Source of the DNA: Brachybacterium halotolerans
GTDB taxonomy: Bacteria > Actinomycetota > Actinomycetes > Actinomycetales > Dermabacteraceae
Assembly (NCBI RefSeq): GCF_016623465.1
Contig: NZ_JAEDAJ010000002.1
Location: forward strand, 452,155 to 516,154
Direction: 5' to 3'
DNA: 64,000 bases
Below are positions 17,957 through 26,055 of this stretch, piece after piece. The notes beneath the pieces were generated by a model. The model worked only from the letters and a program-made list of their open reading frames with translations. It was not told the origin of the DNA and made no database searches. Position 1 is the first letter of the stretch; each line of letters begins with the position of its first letter. The position numbers and the translations under genes are program-made.

Positions 17957-18391
17957 ATGAGCGCCATGGTGCAGGAGTCCACACCCCGTCGGCGCATCGG
18001 CTCCGCGGTCTCGCGCGAGGGCGAGGAGGCGTTCGTCGGCCGATGCCTGTCGATCCTCCGGGACGGCGAGGTCGACGCGGAGCTCATCGAGGTGCTCGGC
18101 GGGAACTCCGCCGGCCCCGTCCTCACCGGCAGGTCCGACGGCCCCCACGGGTACTGGGTGCGCACCTGGGCGCTGCGGGCCTTCCTCTACGCCTGGACCG
18201 CTGCCGCCGAGCCGACCGTGGTCGCGGCGACCGACGACCCGCACTGGCGGGTGCGGGAGATGGCCGCGAAGGTGCTCTCCGCCCGGGCGTCCTCGCGCTG
18301 CGGCGCCGAGGCGGCGCTCGAGCGGCTCCGACAGGACGGGCATCCCCGCGTGCGCGCCGCGGCGGGGCGAGCGCTGGGTCGCCCCGGCTGA
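17957..18391 (+). CDS. HEAT-repeat-like small protein
   Basis: A 144-residue soluble protein. The C-terminal half (residues ~85-140) looks like two HEAT/armadillo-type helical repeats: DDPHWRVREMAAKVLSAR and DGHPRVRAAAGRALGR share the pattern of a proline/histidine turn, an R-V-R segment and alanine-rich helices. The N-terminal half has no motif I recognise. Such folds usually bind proteins. The start could be ATG 17957 or ATG 17966. It follows the tRNA terminator and is likely transcribed alone. Confidence 0.7.
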   Translation: MSAMVQESTPRRRIGSAVSREGEEAFVGRCLSILRDGEVDAELIEVLGGNSAGPVLTGRSDGPHGYWVRTWALRAFLYAWTAAAEPTVVAATDDPHWRVREMAAKVLSARASSRCGAEAALERLRQDGHPRVRAAAGRALGRPG

Positions 18392-18490
18392 TCGGTTCGA
18401 AGCGACGCTCCGTCCTCCCGGGAGACGGGGCATTCCGCGCCATGGATGACAGGCATCGCAGTCGACGCAGGAACGTGGAGGTGCTGGAGG

Positions 18491-18709
18491 ATGACAGACG
18501 GAGCGGGGGCCTTCTCGATCGTCACCCCGGAGAGCGAGCTCGAGCTGATGGGAACTGGCGCCACTGCCTCCTTCCTGCTGGACCACGGATTCGCGAACGC
18601 CGACCGTGAACCGCATTGGCATCTGCGGTGGTGCCTGGATCGGATGGAGGTCGGAGAGTCCATGGACGTCGGCTCCGCACGTGTCGTCCGCGAGGCGCCC
18701 TACGACTGA
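18491..18709 (+). CDS. Small hypothetical protein
   Basis: About 72 residues from the ATG at 18491, which has GGAGG 9 bases upstream (18477-18481). An in-frame ATG at 18446 would add 15 residues and lacks a comparable site. The product (starts MTDGAGAFSIVTPESELEL) has no transmembrane segment; HWHLRWCLDRMEVG is the only distinctive stretch. I do not recognise a family. It is convergent with the cysteine dioxygenase-like gene. Confidence 0.6.
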   Translation: MTDGAGAFSIVTPESELELMGTGATASFLLDHGFANADREPHWHLRWCLDRMEVGESMDVGSARVVREAPYD

Positions 18710-18752
18710 GCGGCATCGTCGTCGGTGTCGGCCGTGCCGTGCAGGCCGCCTC

Positions 18753-19388
18753 TCAGCGCTCCGGCAGGTCGTAGGTGCGCCGGATGCTCGAGCCGAGCTC
18801 GCGGATGTCTGCGCCGTAGACATGGATCGAGATCGCGGTGCCCTCCCCCGCGTTCCAGACCCGATGCAGATCCCCGGGCGGGGCGAAGCCGTCGGCGCTG
18901 CCGTTCGGATTGGTCACCTCTGCGGTGCGCACGAGCGCCAGGCCGTCCTCCGGGTCCGGCATCTGCCCGTCGTCGAGGTGCACCTCGCTGCCGGCGGCGT
19001 CCTCCACGCGGTACCGGATCTCGGCCTCCTCGCCCTCGTAGACGCCCACCACACACCAGGAGATGTGGTCGTGCACGGGAGTCTGCTGCCCGGGGAGCCA
19101 CACCAGCGCGACGATCGAGAAGCTGCCGTCGGGCTCGACGTGGACGATGTTCTGCCGGTAGCGCTCGGGGTCCGCCACCCGCGCCTCCGCAGGCAGCAGC
19201 TCCGGCACGGCGAGGTGCTGCTCCAGGGCCCGCGTCACGCGGCGCGAGGTCTGGGCGGCGTCGCCGCCGGCTGCGACCGCCTCGCGGATCTCGTCGATCA
19301 GGCGCTGGAGGGAGGGCGGCGCATCCTGCGGCGAGCGATCGTGCTGGGCTCTCTCCGGCCGGACCGCCGAGGTCTCCTGCGCACTCAT
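18753..19388 (-). CDS. Cysteine dioxygenase family cupin protein
   Basis: A 211-residue cupin. The metal-site motif TPVHDHISWCVVGVYEGEE (histidines near residues 104 and 106) and the later histidine in HRVWNAGEGTAISIHVYG match the cysteine dioxygenase family, which uses non-haem Fe(II) and O2 to oxidise cysteine or another thiol to a sulfinic acid. The ATG at 19388 gives MSAQETSAVRPE; a longer start at 19436 would add an unlikely Cys/Arg-rich stretch. It is divergent from an OsmC-family gene, which suggests a shared thiol/oxidative theme. The exact thiol substrate cannot be told. Confidence 0.85.
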   Translation of the reverse strand: MSAQETSAVRPERAQHDRSPQDAPPSLQRLIDEIREAVAAGGDAAQTSRRVTRALEQHLAVPELLPAEARVADPERYRQNIVHVEPDGSFSIVALVWLPGQQTPVHDHISWCVVGVYEGEEAEIRYRVEDAAGSEVHLDDGQMPDPEDGLALVRTAEVTNPNGSADGFAPPGDLHRVWNAGEGTAISIHVYGADIRELGSSIRRTYDLPER

Positions 19389-19556
19389 CGGCCCGTCCCT
19401 TCTCCGAGTGCGCCCCTGCGAGCAGGCGACGCACATCCATCAGCGGTCTCCGGCCAGGCTATCGAGCACCCGGCGTCGACCGCACGCTCGACGAACCCCC
19501 GATGTCGAGGGGGTGACGAGCGCGTGGACGGCGCAGGCCGCGTCTACCCTGGGGCC

Positions 19557-20060
19557 ATGGCGGAACCATCCGGACAGTCCCCGATCGAGACGGCCACCGC
19601 GGGGCCGTCCGCGGCCACGGCCCCCGACGCCCTCCCTGAGAAGTACACGCGCACCCTCTACACCGCGCGCGTGGAGAACGTCGGCGGGACGGCGGGCGAG
19701 GTCCGCGTGGAGAACGGTCCCACGCTGCCCACGGGCGGTCCGTCGGCCGACGCCACGGGCTCGAATCCCGAGCAGTTCCTCGCGATGGCGTGGAGCACGT
19801 GCCTGGGCGAGACGCTCAAGGCGGTGCTGCGAGAGCGGGGCATCGACGCCGCGACCCATGTGCACGTCGAGGTCAGCCTGCACTTCGACCCCACGGGCGG
19901 CTACCGCTTCGCGCCCCGCGCCCTGGTGAGCGTCGAGGACGTGGGCGAGGACGAGGCCCGTCGCCTCGCGGAGGCCGCGCACGCGCGCTGCCCCGTCTCA
20001 CGGCTCCTCGGCCGTGCCGATTCGGGGGCTCTCGAGGTCGTGCCGCCGCCCCGGGGTTGA
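19557..20060 (+). CDS. OsmC/Ohr family peroxiredoxin-like protein
   Basis: A 167-residue protein of the OsmC/Ohr family, which reduces organic hydroperoxides with a pair of conserved cysteines. The two cysteines are in STCLGETLKAVL (near residue 82) and HARCPVSRLL (near residue 144). The segment TGSNPEQFLAMAWSTCLG is typical. The first ~25 residues are a Ser/Thr/Ala-rich extension. The ATG at 19557 has no strong ribosome-binding site. Its divergent neighbour is a cysteine dioxygenase-like enzyme. Ohr and OsmC subtypes cannot be separated with certainty here. Confidence 0.88.
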   Translation: MAEPSGQSPIETATAGPSAATAPDALPEKYTRTLYTARVENVGGTAGEVRVENGPTLPTGGPSADATGSNPEQFLAMAWSTCLGETLKAVLRERGIDAATHVHVEVSLHFDPTGGYRFAPRALVSVEDVGEDEARRLAEAAHARCPVSRLLGRADSGALEVVPPPRG

Positions 20061-20111
20061 CGCCCGTCGGGCAGCCGCGCATGCACGGGCCGCCGCCTGA
20101 ACAGCCGGATC

Positions 20112-20992
20112 TCAGGGGCGGGCGTCCAGGATCTCCTGGGCGCGCGCGAGGGCGACGTCGACCCCCGCGCGGACCTCGGAGAGTCCCTGTGCGACGGGCA
20201 GCGCGCGCAGCTCGTCGGCGATGATCTCGACTCCCCAGAAGCCGTCCCATCCCGCGTCGATCATCGCCACCACGAACCCCGCCATGTCGAGATCCCCGCG
20301 GCCCGGGAGGCAGCGCGGAGCGACGCCGTCGGCGCCCACTGGCGCGTCCCCGAGCTCGACCACCGCGACCGGGACGCCCTCCAGGAGCGCGGGCAGGAGC
20401 GTGACGTCGTCGTCGCCGGATCTCGCGAGCTGATAGATGTCCACGGCGAGCCCGGCGCGCGGGTGGTCCACGGCGCGGACGAGGTCGACCGCGTCGCCGA
20501 AGGTCGGCAGGTTGGTGTCCGCCATCGCCTCGAGGGCCAGGGTGAGGTCGAAGGCGTCGGCGCGCTCGGCGGTCCGGTGCAGATCCGCGGCGAAGGCCGC
20601 GGGCTCCGGCGCTTCGGAGCGGCCGGCGCCGAGGCGGCATGCGCCGATCTTGAGGGCAGGGGCTCCGAGCTGCGCCGCGGCGTCGAGGAAGTCGTCGAGC
20701 TGACGGTCGGAGGCCGCGCGTGCCGTGCCGCGTTCCCACCAGTCGCTGAGGAACTCGAGCTCGATGCGCTCGATGCCGGCGTCCTCGAGCTGCTCGCGCA
20801 GTCGGGGAAGACCGATCGTGTCGCGCAGCTCCACGAGGTCGGCGTGCTGGATCCCCACTCCCCGCCAGCCCGAGGCGGCGAGCGCCTCGATCCTCTCCGG
20901 GAGAGGCACGGGGCTGCGCTGGTCTGCGTCGCGGGGCCGACGTCCCCTGCCCAGGTCCAGCAGGAGGCCAGCAGGTCGTGGTGGGTGCTCAT
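20112..20992 (-). pseudogene. Sugar phosphate isomerase/epimerase, frameshifted near N-terminus
   Basis: A xylose isomerase-like TIM-barrel protein of ~290 residues. The start MSTHHDLLASCWTWAGDV, from ATG 20992 (GGAGAGG 8 bases upstream), is in one frame. The rest, from about QRSPVPLPERIEALAASGW to the stop at 20112, is in another. One base appears to be missing around 20930-20940 in a G/C run. The body carries family features (GVGIQHADL, IELEFLSDWWERG, ALKIG, LTLALEAMADTNLPTF, VDIYQLARSGDD, GFWGVEII). It may be a pseudogene or a sequencing error. Substrate unknown. Confidence 0.78.
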
Positions 20993-21043
20993 GGTCATTG
21001 CCTCTCCGCGGCGGCAGCGCTGCGATGCGCACTGCCATGGATA

Positions 21044-21057
21044 CGTACGAGTGTACG
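21044..21057. promoter_or_regulatory. Operator-like dyad CGTAC-N4-GTACG
   Basis: Two perfect 5-base arms around GAGT, about 50 bases upstream of the sugar isomerase start. Read on the minus strand it overlaps a TACACT -10-like box. The form resembles sites for GntR or LacI dimers. The regulator is unknown. Confidence 0.35.
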
Positions 21058-21146
21058 AAGGGCGGGTCCGCCACGGCCCTGCCGCGCGCATAGGGAACCG
21101 ACAGCTCGCGTTCAGCGCCTGCCAGGCTGGAGCCGGTTAAGTGTAT

Positions 21147-21248
21147 CCCAGGTGCTGACGGAGCGGCGAGCCACTGAGGAGAGGCTCCCCGCCTGACCCG
21201 CAGCACCGGGGAAAGGGATGGCCCCGGCCCGTGGGGACGGGCCGGGGC
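21147..21248 (+). ncRNA. Candidate structured RNA with intrinsic terminator
   Basis: Three nested or tandem hairpins lie within 102 bases. An outer stem pairs CCC (21147-21149) plus GGTGCTG (21151-21157) with CAGCACC (21201-21207) plus GGG (21208-21210). An inner stem pairs GCGG-C-GAGCC (21163-21172) with GGCTC-C-CCGC (21183-21192) around a 10-base loop ACTGAGGAGA. A separate perfect 12-base-pair hairpin (21221-21232 with 21237-21248, loop GGGG) is followed by GCTTTCTGTT, which looks like an intrinsic terminator on the plus strand. No protein gene follows on that strand, so an independent small RNA is the simplest reading. I could not match it to a named RNA family. A leader on the minus strand is the alternative. 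Confidence 0.45.
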
Positions 21249-21332
21249 GCTTTCTGTTCCGGGGCCCCGATGCCGGGCACGCCCCGTCGGCCGTAGCCGT
21301 TCAGCCGTTCCGCCGAGGGATCGACCGACCGT

Positions 21333-23429
21333 TCAGCCCAGCGTCGCGGGGCGGTCCCAGGCGGTGCCGCGCACGTGCTCATCGAGGAACCCGAGGAACG
21401 TCTCGTACCAGACCTGCGCATTGCCGCGACCGGTGATCCAGTGGCCCTCGTCGGGGAAGTAGAGGAAGCGGTGGCGGGTGCGGCCCTGCTCGTCGCGCGG
21501 CGTGGCGGAGAACTCGTGCAGGTCGTACCAGAGCGCGTGGCCCTGTGCGATCGGCACCCGGTAGTCCTTGTCGCCGTGGATCACGAGCATCGGCACCTGG
21601 ATCTCGGCGACCTCGTCCTTGGGGTTGAAGCGGCTGTTCTGCTCGCGCATCGACCGCTCCCAGCCGGCGTTGTCGGTGGTGCGGCCCATCGAGGCCGTGT
21701 CCCACAGCGAGGCATGGGTGACCACGCAGCGGAAGCGGTCGCCGGTGTGCCCGGCCACCCAGTTCGCCATGTACCCGCCGTACGAGCCGCCCGCGAAGGC
21801 GGTGTGCTCGGCGTCGATGTCCGCGCGGGCGACCGTCGCGTCCGCGAGCGCCATGATGTCGGTGAAGGGGGCGCCGCCGAGCTCGTGCTGGCCGCGGTCG
21901 ATCATCTCCTGCCCGTAGCCGGTGGAGATGGCCGGGTCCGGCAGCAGCACGGCGTAGCCCGCGTCGACGAAGGGACCGGGATTCCAGCGATAGGTCCAGG
22001 CGTTCCACGACCCCCAGGGGCCGCCGTGCGCGAAGACGACCAGCGGGTGCGGGCCCTCTCCCGCGGGCAGACGCAGCCAGGCGCGCAGCGCCGTGCCGTC
22101 CTGGGCGGTGGCGGACACCTCGGTGAGGGGGCCTGGCTGCTCGACGGCGTCGGCGGGGTTCGGAAGATCCGCGACCTCGCCGCTCGCCAGATCGATGCGC
22201 ACGGGGTGCGGGGCGACGGCGATCCCGGAGGCGGAGGCGACCGCCGTGCCGCCCGCGACGGTCAGCTGCGCGAAGGAGAGCTCCTGGTCCGGTCCGCCGG
22301 CGAGCCGGCGCCCGGCGGCGTCGCCGAGGCCGCCGATCCACACGGATCCGCGTCCCTCGTCATCGCCCGCGCCCACGAGGGTGTCTGCGTCGACCCAGGT
22401 GAGGTGGGGGTCCCGGTCCAGCTCGGGCCAGATCTCCTGGCTCTCCCCGGTGGCGAGGTCGAGCACCTCTGTGCGCGAGCGGGCGGAGGCCGTCTGCGTC
22501 CAGGTGCGCTCGCGCGAGATCAGCGCGTGCGTCCCGTCGGGGCTGAACTCGCCGGGCCAGAACTCGACCTCGTTCGTGGCGTCGCGCAGCAGCTGCGGGG
22601 CCTGCGTCCCCGTGAGGTCGAGCAGGTAGAGGCGGCCGACGCCCAGGCGGTCGTCGAGCGAGTCGGTCATCGCGACGAGCGCGCGGCGGCCCTGCCGGTC
22701 CACGCTCCATGCGCTCAGCCGCCCCGGCGGCATCTCCAGGTGCCGGAAGTGGAGGACCTGGCGACGAGGGGCGTCGTCGTCATCGGCCGACGCGGGCTGA
22801 TCGGCCGACAGGGACTGGTCGGTCGAGGCGGACTGGTCGGGCGACACGGACTGATCGGGCGCGGCGGTCGCCTCGGCGGTGAAGAGGTCCTCGGGGAGGG
22901 CCGCCACGGCGAGCACGCTGCGGGCGGGGCCCAGGTCGTGGTCCCAGTGGCGGGTCGGGAAGCCGTCGTGGAGAGCGGCGCTGACCTCTGCCTTCGAGCG
23001 CTCCCGGGAGAGGCGGGCATGCTCTGCCTCGTCGGACGCCTGCGAGTGGACGTCGATCTCGGCGACGAGCACCCCGTCGGTGAGGTGCAGCCCGCCGAAG
23101 CCGCCGGGACGGGAGGCGATCTCCCGAGCCTCTCCGCGCGGGGGCAGGGCCCAGAGCTGAGCGTCGTCGGCCTCCTCGCCGTCCTCCCCCACGCGCCGGG
23201 CGGTGAACAGGGTGGTGCCGTCCTCGGCGAGCACCACGGAGCCCACGGACGCGCTGCCGCGGGTCAGGGGGAGCAGGGAGTCCCCGAGGATCTCCACGAG
23301 CGAGCTGCGATAGGACGCGCCCTTCGCGTCCGGGGCCGAGACCTTGGCGACGATCCTCCCGCCCGGCGTCGTCTCCAGTCCCGCGAGGCGGCGGGCGTCC
23401 AGCAGTGCAGTGATGCTCCGATGCGTCAT
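21333..23429 (-). CDS. S9 family serine peptidase (prolyl oligopeptidase/acylaminoacyl peptidase type)
   Basis: A 698-residue cytosolic peptidase. The N-terminal ~430 residues form a beta-propeller-like region. The C-terminal alpha/beta hydrolase domain has FAHGGPWGSW (oxyanion region), the nucleophile motif GGSYGGYMANW near residue 545, VIHGDKDYRVP with the acidic residue, and the histidine in PDEGHWI. It would cleave short peptides or acyl-aminoacids. Residues ~187-215 hold four 6-residue repeats (DQSVSP-like) absent from typical relatives, inserted in the propeller. The ATG at 23429 gives MTHRSITALLDARRL. It is divergent from the Gln/Pro-rich membrane protein gene. Confidence 0.9.
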   Translation of the reverse strand: MTHRSITALLDARRLAGLETTPGGRIVAKVSAPDAKGASYRSSLVEILGDSLLPLTRGSASVGSVVLAEDGTTLFTARRVGEDGEEADDAQLWALPPRGEAREIASRPGGFGGLHLTDGVLVAEIDVHSQASDEAEHARLSRERSKAEVSAALHDGFPTRHWDHDLGPARSVLAVAALPEDLFTAEATAAPDQSVSPDQSASTDQSLSADQPASADDDDAPRRQVLHFRHLEMPPGRLSAWSVDRQGRRALVAMTDSLDDRLGVGRLYLLDLTGTQAPQLLRDATNEVEFWPGEFSPDGTHALISRERTWTQTASARSRTEVLDLATGESQEIWPELDRDPHLTWVDADTLVGAGDDEGRGSVWIGGLGDAAGRRLAGGPDQELSFAQLTVAGGTAVASASGIAVAPHPVRIDLASGEVADLPNPADAVEQPGPLTEVSATAQDGTALRAWLRLPAGEGPHPLVVFAHGGPWGSWNAWTYRWNPGPFVDAGYAVLLPDPAISTGYGQEMIDRGQHELGGAPFTDIMALADATVARADIDAEHTAFAGGSYGGYMANWVAGHTGDRFRCVVTHASLWDTASMGRTTDNAGWERSMREQNSRFNPKDEVAEIQVPMLVIHGDKDYRVPIAQGHALWYDLHEFSATPRDEQGRTRHRFLYFPDEGHWITGRGNAQVWYETFLGFLDEHVRGTAWDRPATLG
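22797..22868 (-). repeat. 18-bp in-frame tandem repeat within the S9 peptidase gene
   Basis: Four units with an exact 18-base period begin at 22797, 22815, 22833 and 22851. They encode DQSVSP, DQSAST, DQSLSA and DQPASA. The DNA keeps a TCGGYCGA-like core. It looks like a recent local expansion in a surface loop. Confidence 0.75.
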
Positions 23430-23555
23430 GACCAGCAATCCTGCCAGAACGAGTCCGGGCGCGTGGTCGCCTCGCCCCGGTGAGTACGCTCTGTGCTGAC
23501 GCGGCGCCTGGGTACGCTCTGGACCGGAGTGCCGCACGCGCCACGAGGGGGAACC

Positions 23556-24659
23556 ATGACGCAGGGACCGGGATCGCCGTACGGACAGCAGTCGCCGCCC
23601 GGACCACCGCAGAAGTCCGGGCAGCCCGGACAGCAGGGCCAGCAGGGCCAGCAGGGCCAGCAGGGCCAGCAGGGCCAGCCCGGCCAGCCCGGCCAGCCCG
23701 CTCCGCCCCGCCGCCCCGTCGGCCCCTGGATCGTGGGGGTCTGCGGATGCCTCGTGCTGCTGCTCATCGCGATCGGCGGCGGCGCGCTCGCCGTGATCCT
23801 CAGTCAGCGCGGCGATGACGAGGCGTCCGCGGACCCCTCGGCGACGTCCTCCTCCGACTCCTCCTCGAAGCCGCCGGAGACGCCTCCGCCGTTCACCCCG
23901 GCCGACCCCTACGAGAAGCTCACGCTGAGCGAGCAGGAGACGCGCGAGGTCCTGCAGACGAACCCGCTCACGCGCGGCACCCTGCCGACCGCGGACGAGT
24001 GCGACCTCCCGAAGCTCGCGGCGAAGCACAGCGACGAGGAGCTCGAGGCCTTCCTCAACGCCGGCGAGTCGTGCCTGACGCAGGTGTGGTCGACCGCGAG
24101 CTCCGACCGCTCGATGCCGTGGGCGACGCCGAGCATCGTGGTCTACAGCTGGCCCGACGTGCCGAAGTCCAGCTGCGAGAAGGACACCTTCGAGCGCGAC
24201 TACCCGCGCGTGTGCAACCTCGACAACACCATCTACTGGCCCGCCGACTACGACGCCTCCGACGCAGAGGACCCCGCCGCGGACTACCCGGCCCACCTGC
24301 TGTGGGGGCTCGCCCTCGTGCAGCAGACGACGGTCATGTGGCAGTCCAGCATCGGCCTCTACTACCAGCACCTGGACGACGAGGTCAGTGACGACGAGAA
24401 GGCACAGGACGAGGCGCACCGTCGCTACGTCCTGCAGAACCAGTGCATGGCGGCGGCGACCGTGATGCAGCTTCCCGACGGGGCCCGCCCGTCGGCCGCC
24501 CTCCAGAAGTCCGTGCTCGACGCCCCGGCGCGCAAGGACAACACCGACCCCACGATCTCCGAGGACTCGCAGGACGCCTGGATCCGCGCGGGCCTGGAGA
24601 GCGAGGGCGATCTCGGCGCGTGCAACGCCTGGACGGCGGAGACCTCCGACGTGAGCTGA
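23556..24659 (+). CDS. Membrane-anchored protein with Gly/Gln/Pro-rich N-terminus
   Basis: A 367-residue protein. Residues 1-~50 are Gly/Gln/Pro-rich, with GQQ repeats. A single transmembrane helix (IVGVCGCLVLLLIAIGGGALAVIL) spans ~60-83. A Ser/Pro/Glu linker leads to an exported domain (~105-367) with several cysteines that may form disulfides (DECDLP, GESCLTQVW, KSSCEKD, RVCNLDN, QNQCMAA, GACNAW). The exported domain recalls actinobacterial neutral zinc metallopeptidase-like proteins, but I see no HExxH motif, so I assign no activity. The ATG at 23556 has GAGGGGGA upstream. Confidence 0.75.
   Translation: MTQGPGSPYGQQSPPGPPQKSGQPGQQGQQGQQGQQGQQGQPGQPGQPAPPRRPVGPWIVGVCGCLVLLLIAIGGGALAVILSQRGDDEASADPSATSSSDSSSKPPETPPPFTPADPYEKLTLSEQETREVLQTNPLTRGTLPTADECDLPKLAAKHSDEELEAFLNAGESCLTQVWSTASSDRSMPWATPSIVVYSWPDVPKSSCEKDTFERDYPRVCNLDNTIYWPADYDASDAEDPAADYPAHLLWGLALVQQTTVMWQSSIGLYYQHLDDEVSDDEKAQDEAHRRYVLQNQCMAAATVMQLPDGARPSAALQKSVLDAPARKDNTDPTISEDSQDAWIRAGLESEGDLGACNAWTAETSDVS
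23631..23702 (+). repeat. 9-bp tandem repeat (CAGCAGGGC) in membrane protein gene
   Basis: Five exact CAGCAGGGC units (23631-23675) are followed by CAGCCCGGC variants to about 23702. They encode (GQQ)n then (GQP)n in the cytoplasmic N-terminus. Copy-number change would keep the frame but vary the linker length. Confidence 0.85.
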
Positions 24660-24741
24660 GCCCGTCGGCCGCGCCGCCGACCCGATGGCCGATCTGAACC
24701 CGCAGGTCAGCGGCCCCAGTGTGTCCCACGACCCGCCGCGC

Positions 24742-24775
24742 TTGCCGCCGCCCTCAAAGTAGTTTAATGTTGAAC
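24742..24775 (+). promoter_or_regulatory. Promoter with overlapping operator-like dyad before the CE1758-type gene
   Basis: TTGCCG (24742-24747) and TAATGT (24765-24770) with a 17-base spacer form a plausible vegetative promoter. A near-perfect dyad, GTTTAA-TG-TTGAAC (24762-24775), lies over the -10 box, as expected for repression by a dimeric MarR- or TetR-type protein. This is one of the few AT-rich patches in the window. It ends about 31 bases before the luciferase-like gene. Confidence 0.6.
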
Positions 24776-24806
24776 CATCTTCAGACGCTGAGCCCAGGAG
24801 GCCGTC

Positions 24807-25961
24807 ATGCAGTTCGGAATCTTCACCATCGCGGACATCACCCCCGACCCCACGACGGGACGCGTGCCGACCGAGCACGAGCGCCTCGAGCTCATGGTCG
24901 AGGAGGCGAAGCTCGCCGAGCAGGTGGGCCTGGACGTCTTCGCGATCGGCGAGCACCACAACCCGCCGTTCGTCACCTCCTCCCCCACCACGACCCTCGC
25001 GTACATCGGCGCGCAGACGAAGGACCTCATCCTCTCGACCGCGACCACGCTGATCACCACGAACGACCCGGTGAAGATCGCCGAGGACTACGCGATGCTC
25101 CAGCACCTCACGAACGGCCGCGTGGACCTGGTGATGGGACGCGGCAACACGGGCCCCGTCTACCCCTGGTTCGGCAAGGACATCCGCAAGGGCCTCGAGC
25201 TCGCGATCGAGAACTACGACCTGCTGCACCGCCTGTGGCGGGAGGACGTCGTGGACTGGCAGGGCGAGTTCCGCACCCCGCTGCAGCAGTTCACCTCGAC
25301 CCCTCGCCCGCTCGACGGCGTGGCGCCCTTCGTGTGGCACGGATCGATCCGCTCCCCGCAGATCGCCGAGCAGGCCGCCTACTACGGCGACGGATTCCTG
25401 CACAACAACATCTTCTGGCCCATGAGCCACACCAAGCAGATGGTGCAGCTGTACCGCGAGCGCTATGAGCACTACGGCCACGGCAAGGCCTCGCAGGCGA
25501 TCGTCGGGCTGGGCGGCCAGGCCTTCATGCGCAAGAACTCCCAGGACGCGATCGCCGAGTTCCGCCCGTACTTCGACAACGCCCCGGTCTACGGCGGCGG
25601 CCCCACGATGGAGGACTTCACGAAGCAGACGCCGCTGACCGTCGGCTCGCCCGAGCAGGTCGTCGAGCGCTACCTGGGCATGGCCGACGCCGTCGGCGAC
25701 TACCAGCGCCAGCTGTTCCTCATGGACCACGCGGGCCTTCCCCGCCAGACCGTCCTCGAGCAGATCGAGCTGCTGGGCACCGAGGTCGTCCCCGTGCTGC
25801 GCCGCGAGCTCGAGGCGCGCCGCCCGGCCGACGTCCCCGAGGGGCCGACGCATGCCGCGATGGTCGCGGCGCGAGACGCCGAGAAGGGCGCGTTCGATGC
25901 GTCGTACCGTTTCGAGACGGGCGACAACTGGACCGGTCTGCGCGCCGAGGACCGCGGCTGA
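24807..25961 (+). CDS. LLM-class flavin-dependent monooxygenase, CE1758 family
   Basis: A 384-residue luciferase-like TIM-barrel monooxygenase using reduced FMN and O2. The start MQFGIFTIADITPDPTTGR and the segments FAIGEHHNPPFVTSSPTTTLAY, GRVDLVMGRGNTGPVYPWFGKD and HNNIFWPMSH are characteristic of the CE1758 branch. Family members are nearly always next to a CE1759-type FMN reductase, encoded by the next gene here. The natural substrate is not known. The ATG at 24807 has AGGAGG about 6 bases upstream. The promoter just upstream carries an operator-like dyad, suggesting inducible expression. Confidence 0.9.
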   Translation: MQFGIFTIADITPDPTTGRVPTEHERLELMVEEAKLAEQVGLDVFAIGEHHNPPFVTSSPTTTLAYIGAQTKDLILSTATTLITTNDPVKIAEDYAMLQHLTNGRVDLVMGRGNTGPVYPWFGKDIRKGLELAIENYDLLHRLWREDVVDWQGEFRTPLQQFTSTPRPLDGVAPFVWHGSIRSPQIAEQAAYYGDGFLHNNIFWPMSHTKQMVQLYRERYEHYGHGKASQAIVGLGGQAFMRKNSQDAIAEFRPYFDNAPVYGGGPTMEDFTKQTPLTVGSPEQVVERYLGMADAVGDYQRQLFLMDHAGLPRQTVLEQIELLGTEVVPVLRRELEARRPADVPEGPTHAAMVAARDAEKGAFDASYRFETGDNWTGLRAEDRG

Positions 25962-26055
25962 CGCGGACGGGCCCCTGTCCCCCGCGCCGGCCGCCGCGCC
26001 TGCGCCTGCCCGCCCGTCCATCCCGCCGCTCCGCCACCTCGTCGAAGGAGTCCCC

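Larger units (their letters stand above)
20993..21332. other. Non-coding region with operator-like dyad and structured element
   Basis: This 340-base gap separates the start of the sugar isomerase gene from the 3' end of the S9 peptidase gene. It contains a CGTAC dyad near the isomerase start, a structured RNA-like element and a strong hairpin terminator, each listed separately. No protein-coding signal was found. Confidence 0.6.

Noticed and set aside
21147-21210. Structured element considered as cobalamin, TPP, M-box or c-di-AMP riboswitch, or 6C RNA
   Set aside because: None of the conserved core sequences of those families could be matched; it is left as an unnamed candidate.
23556-24659. 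Calling the exported domain a zinc metallopeptidase
   Set aside because: Some segments recall that family, but no HExxH site is visible.
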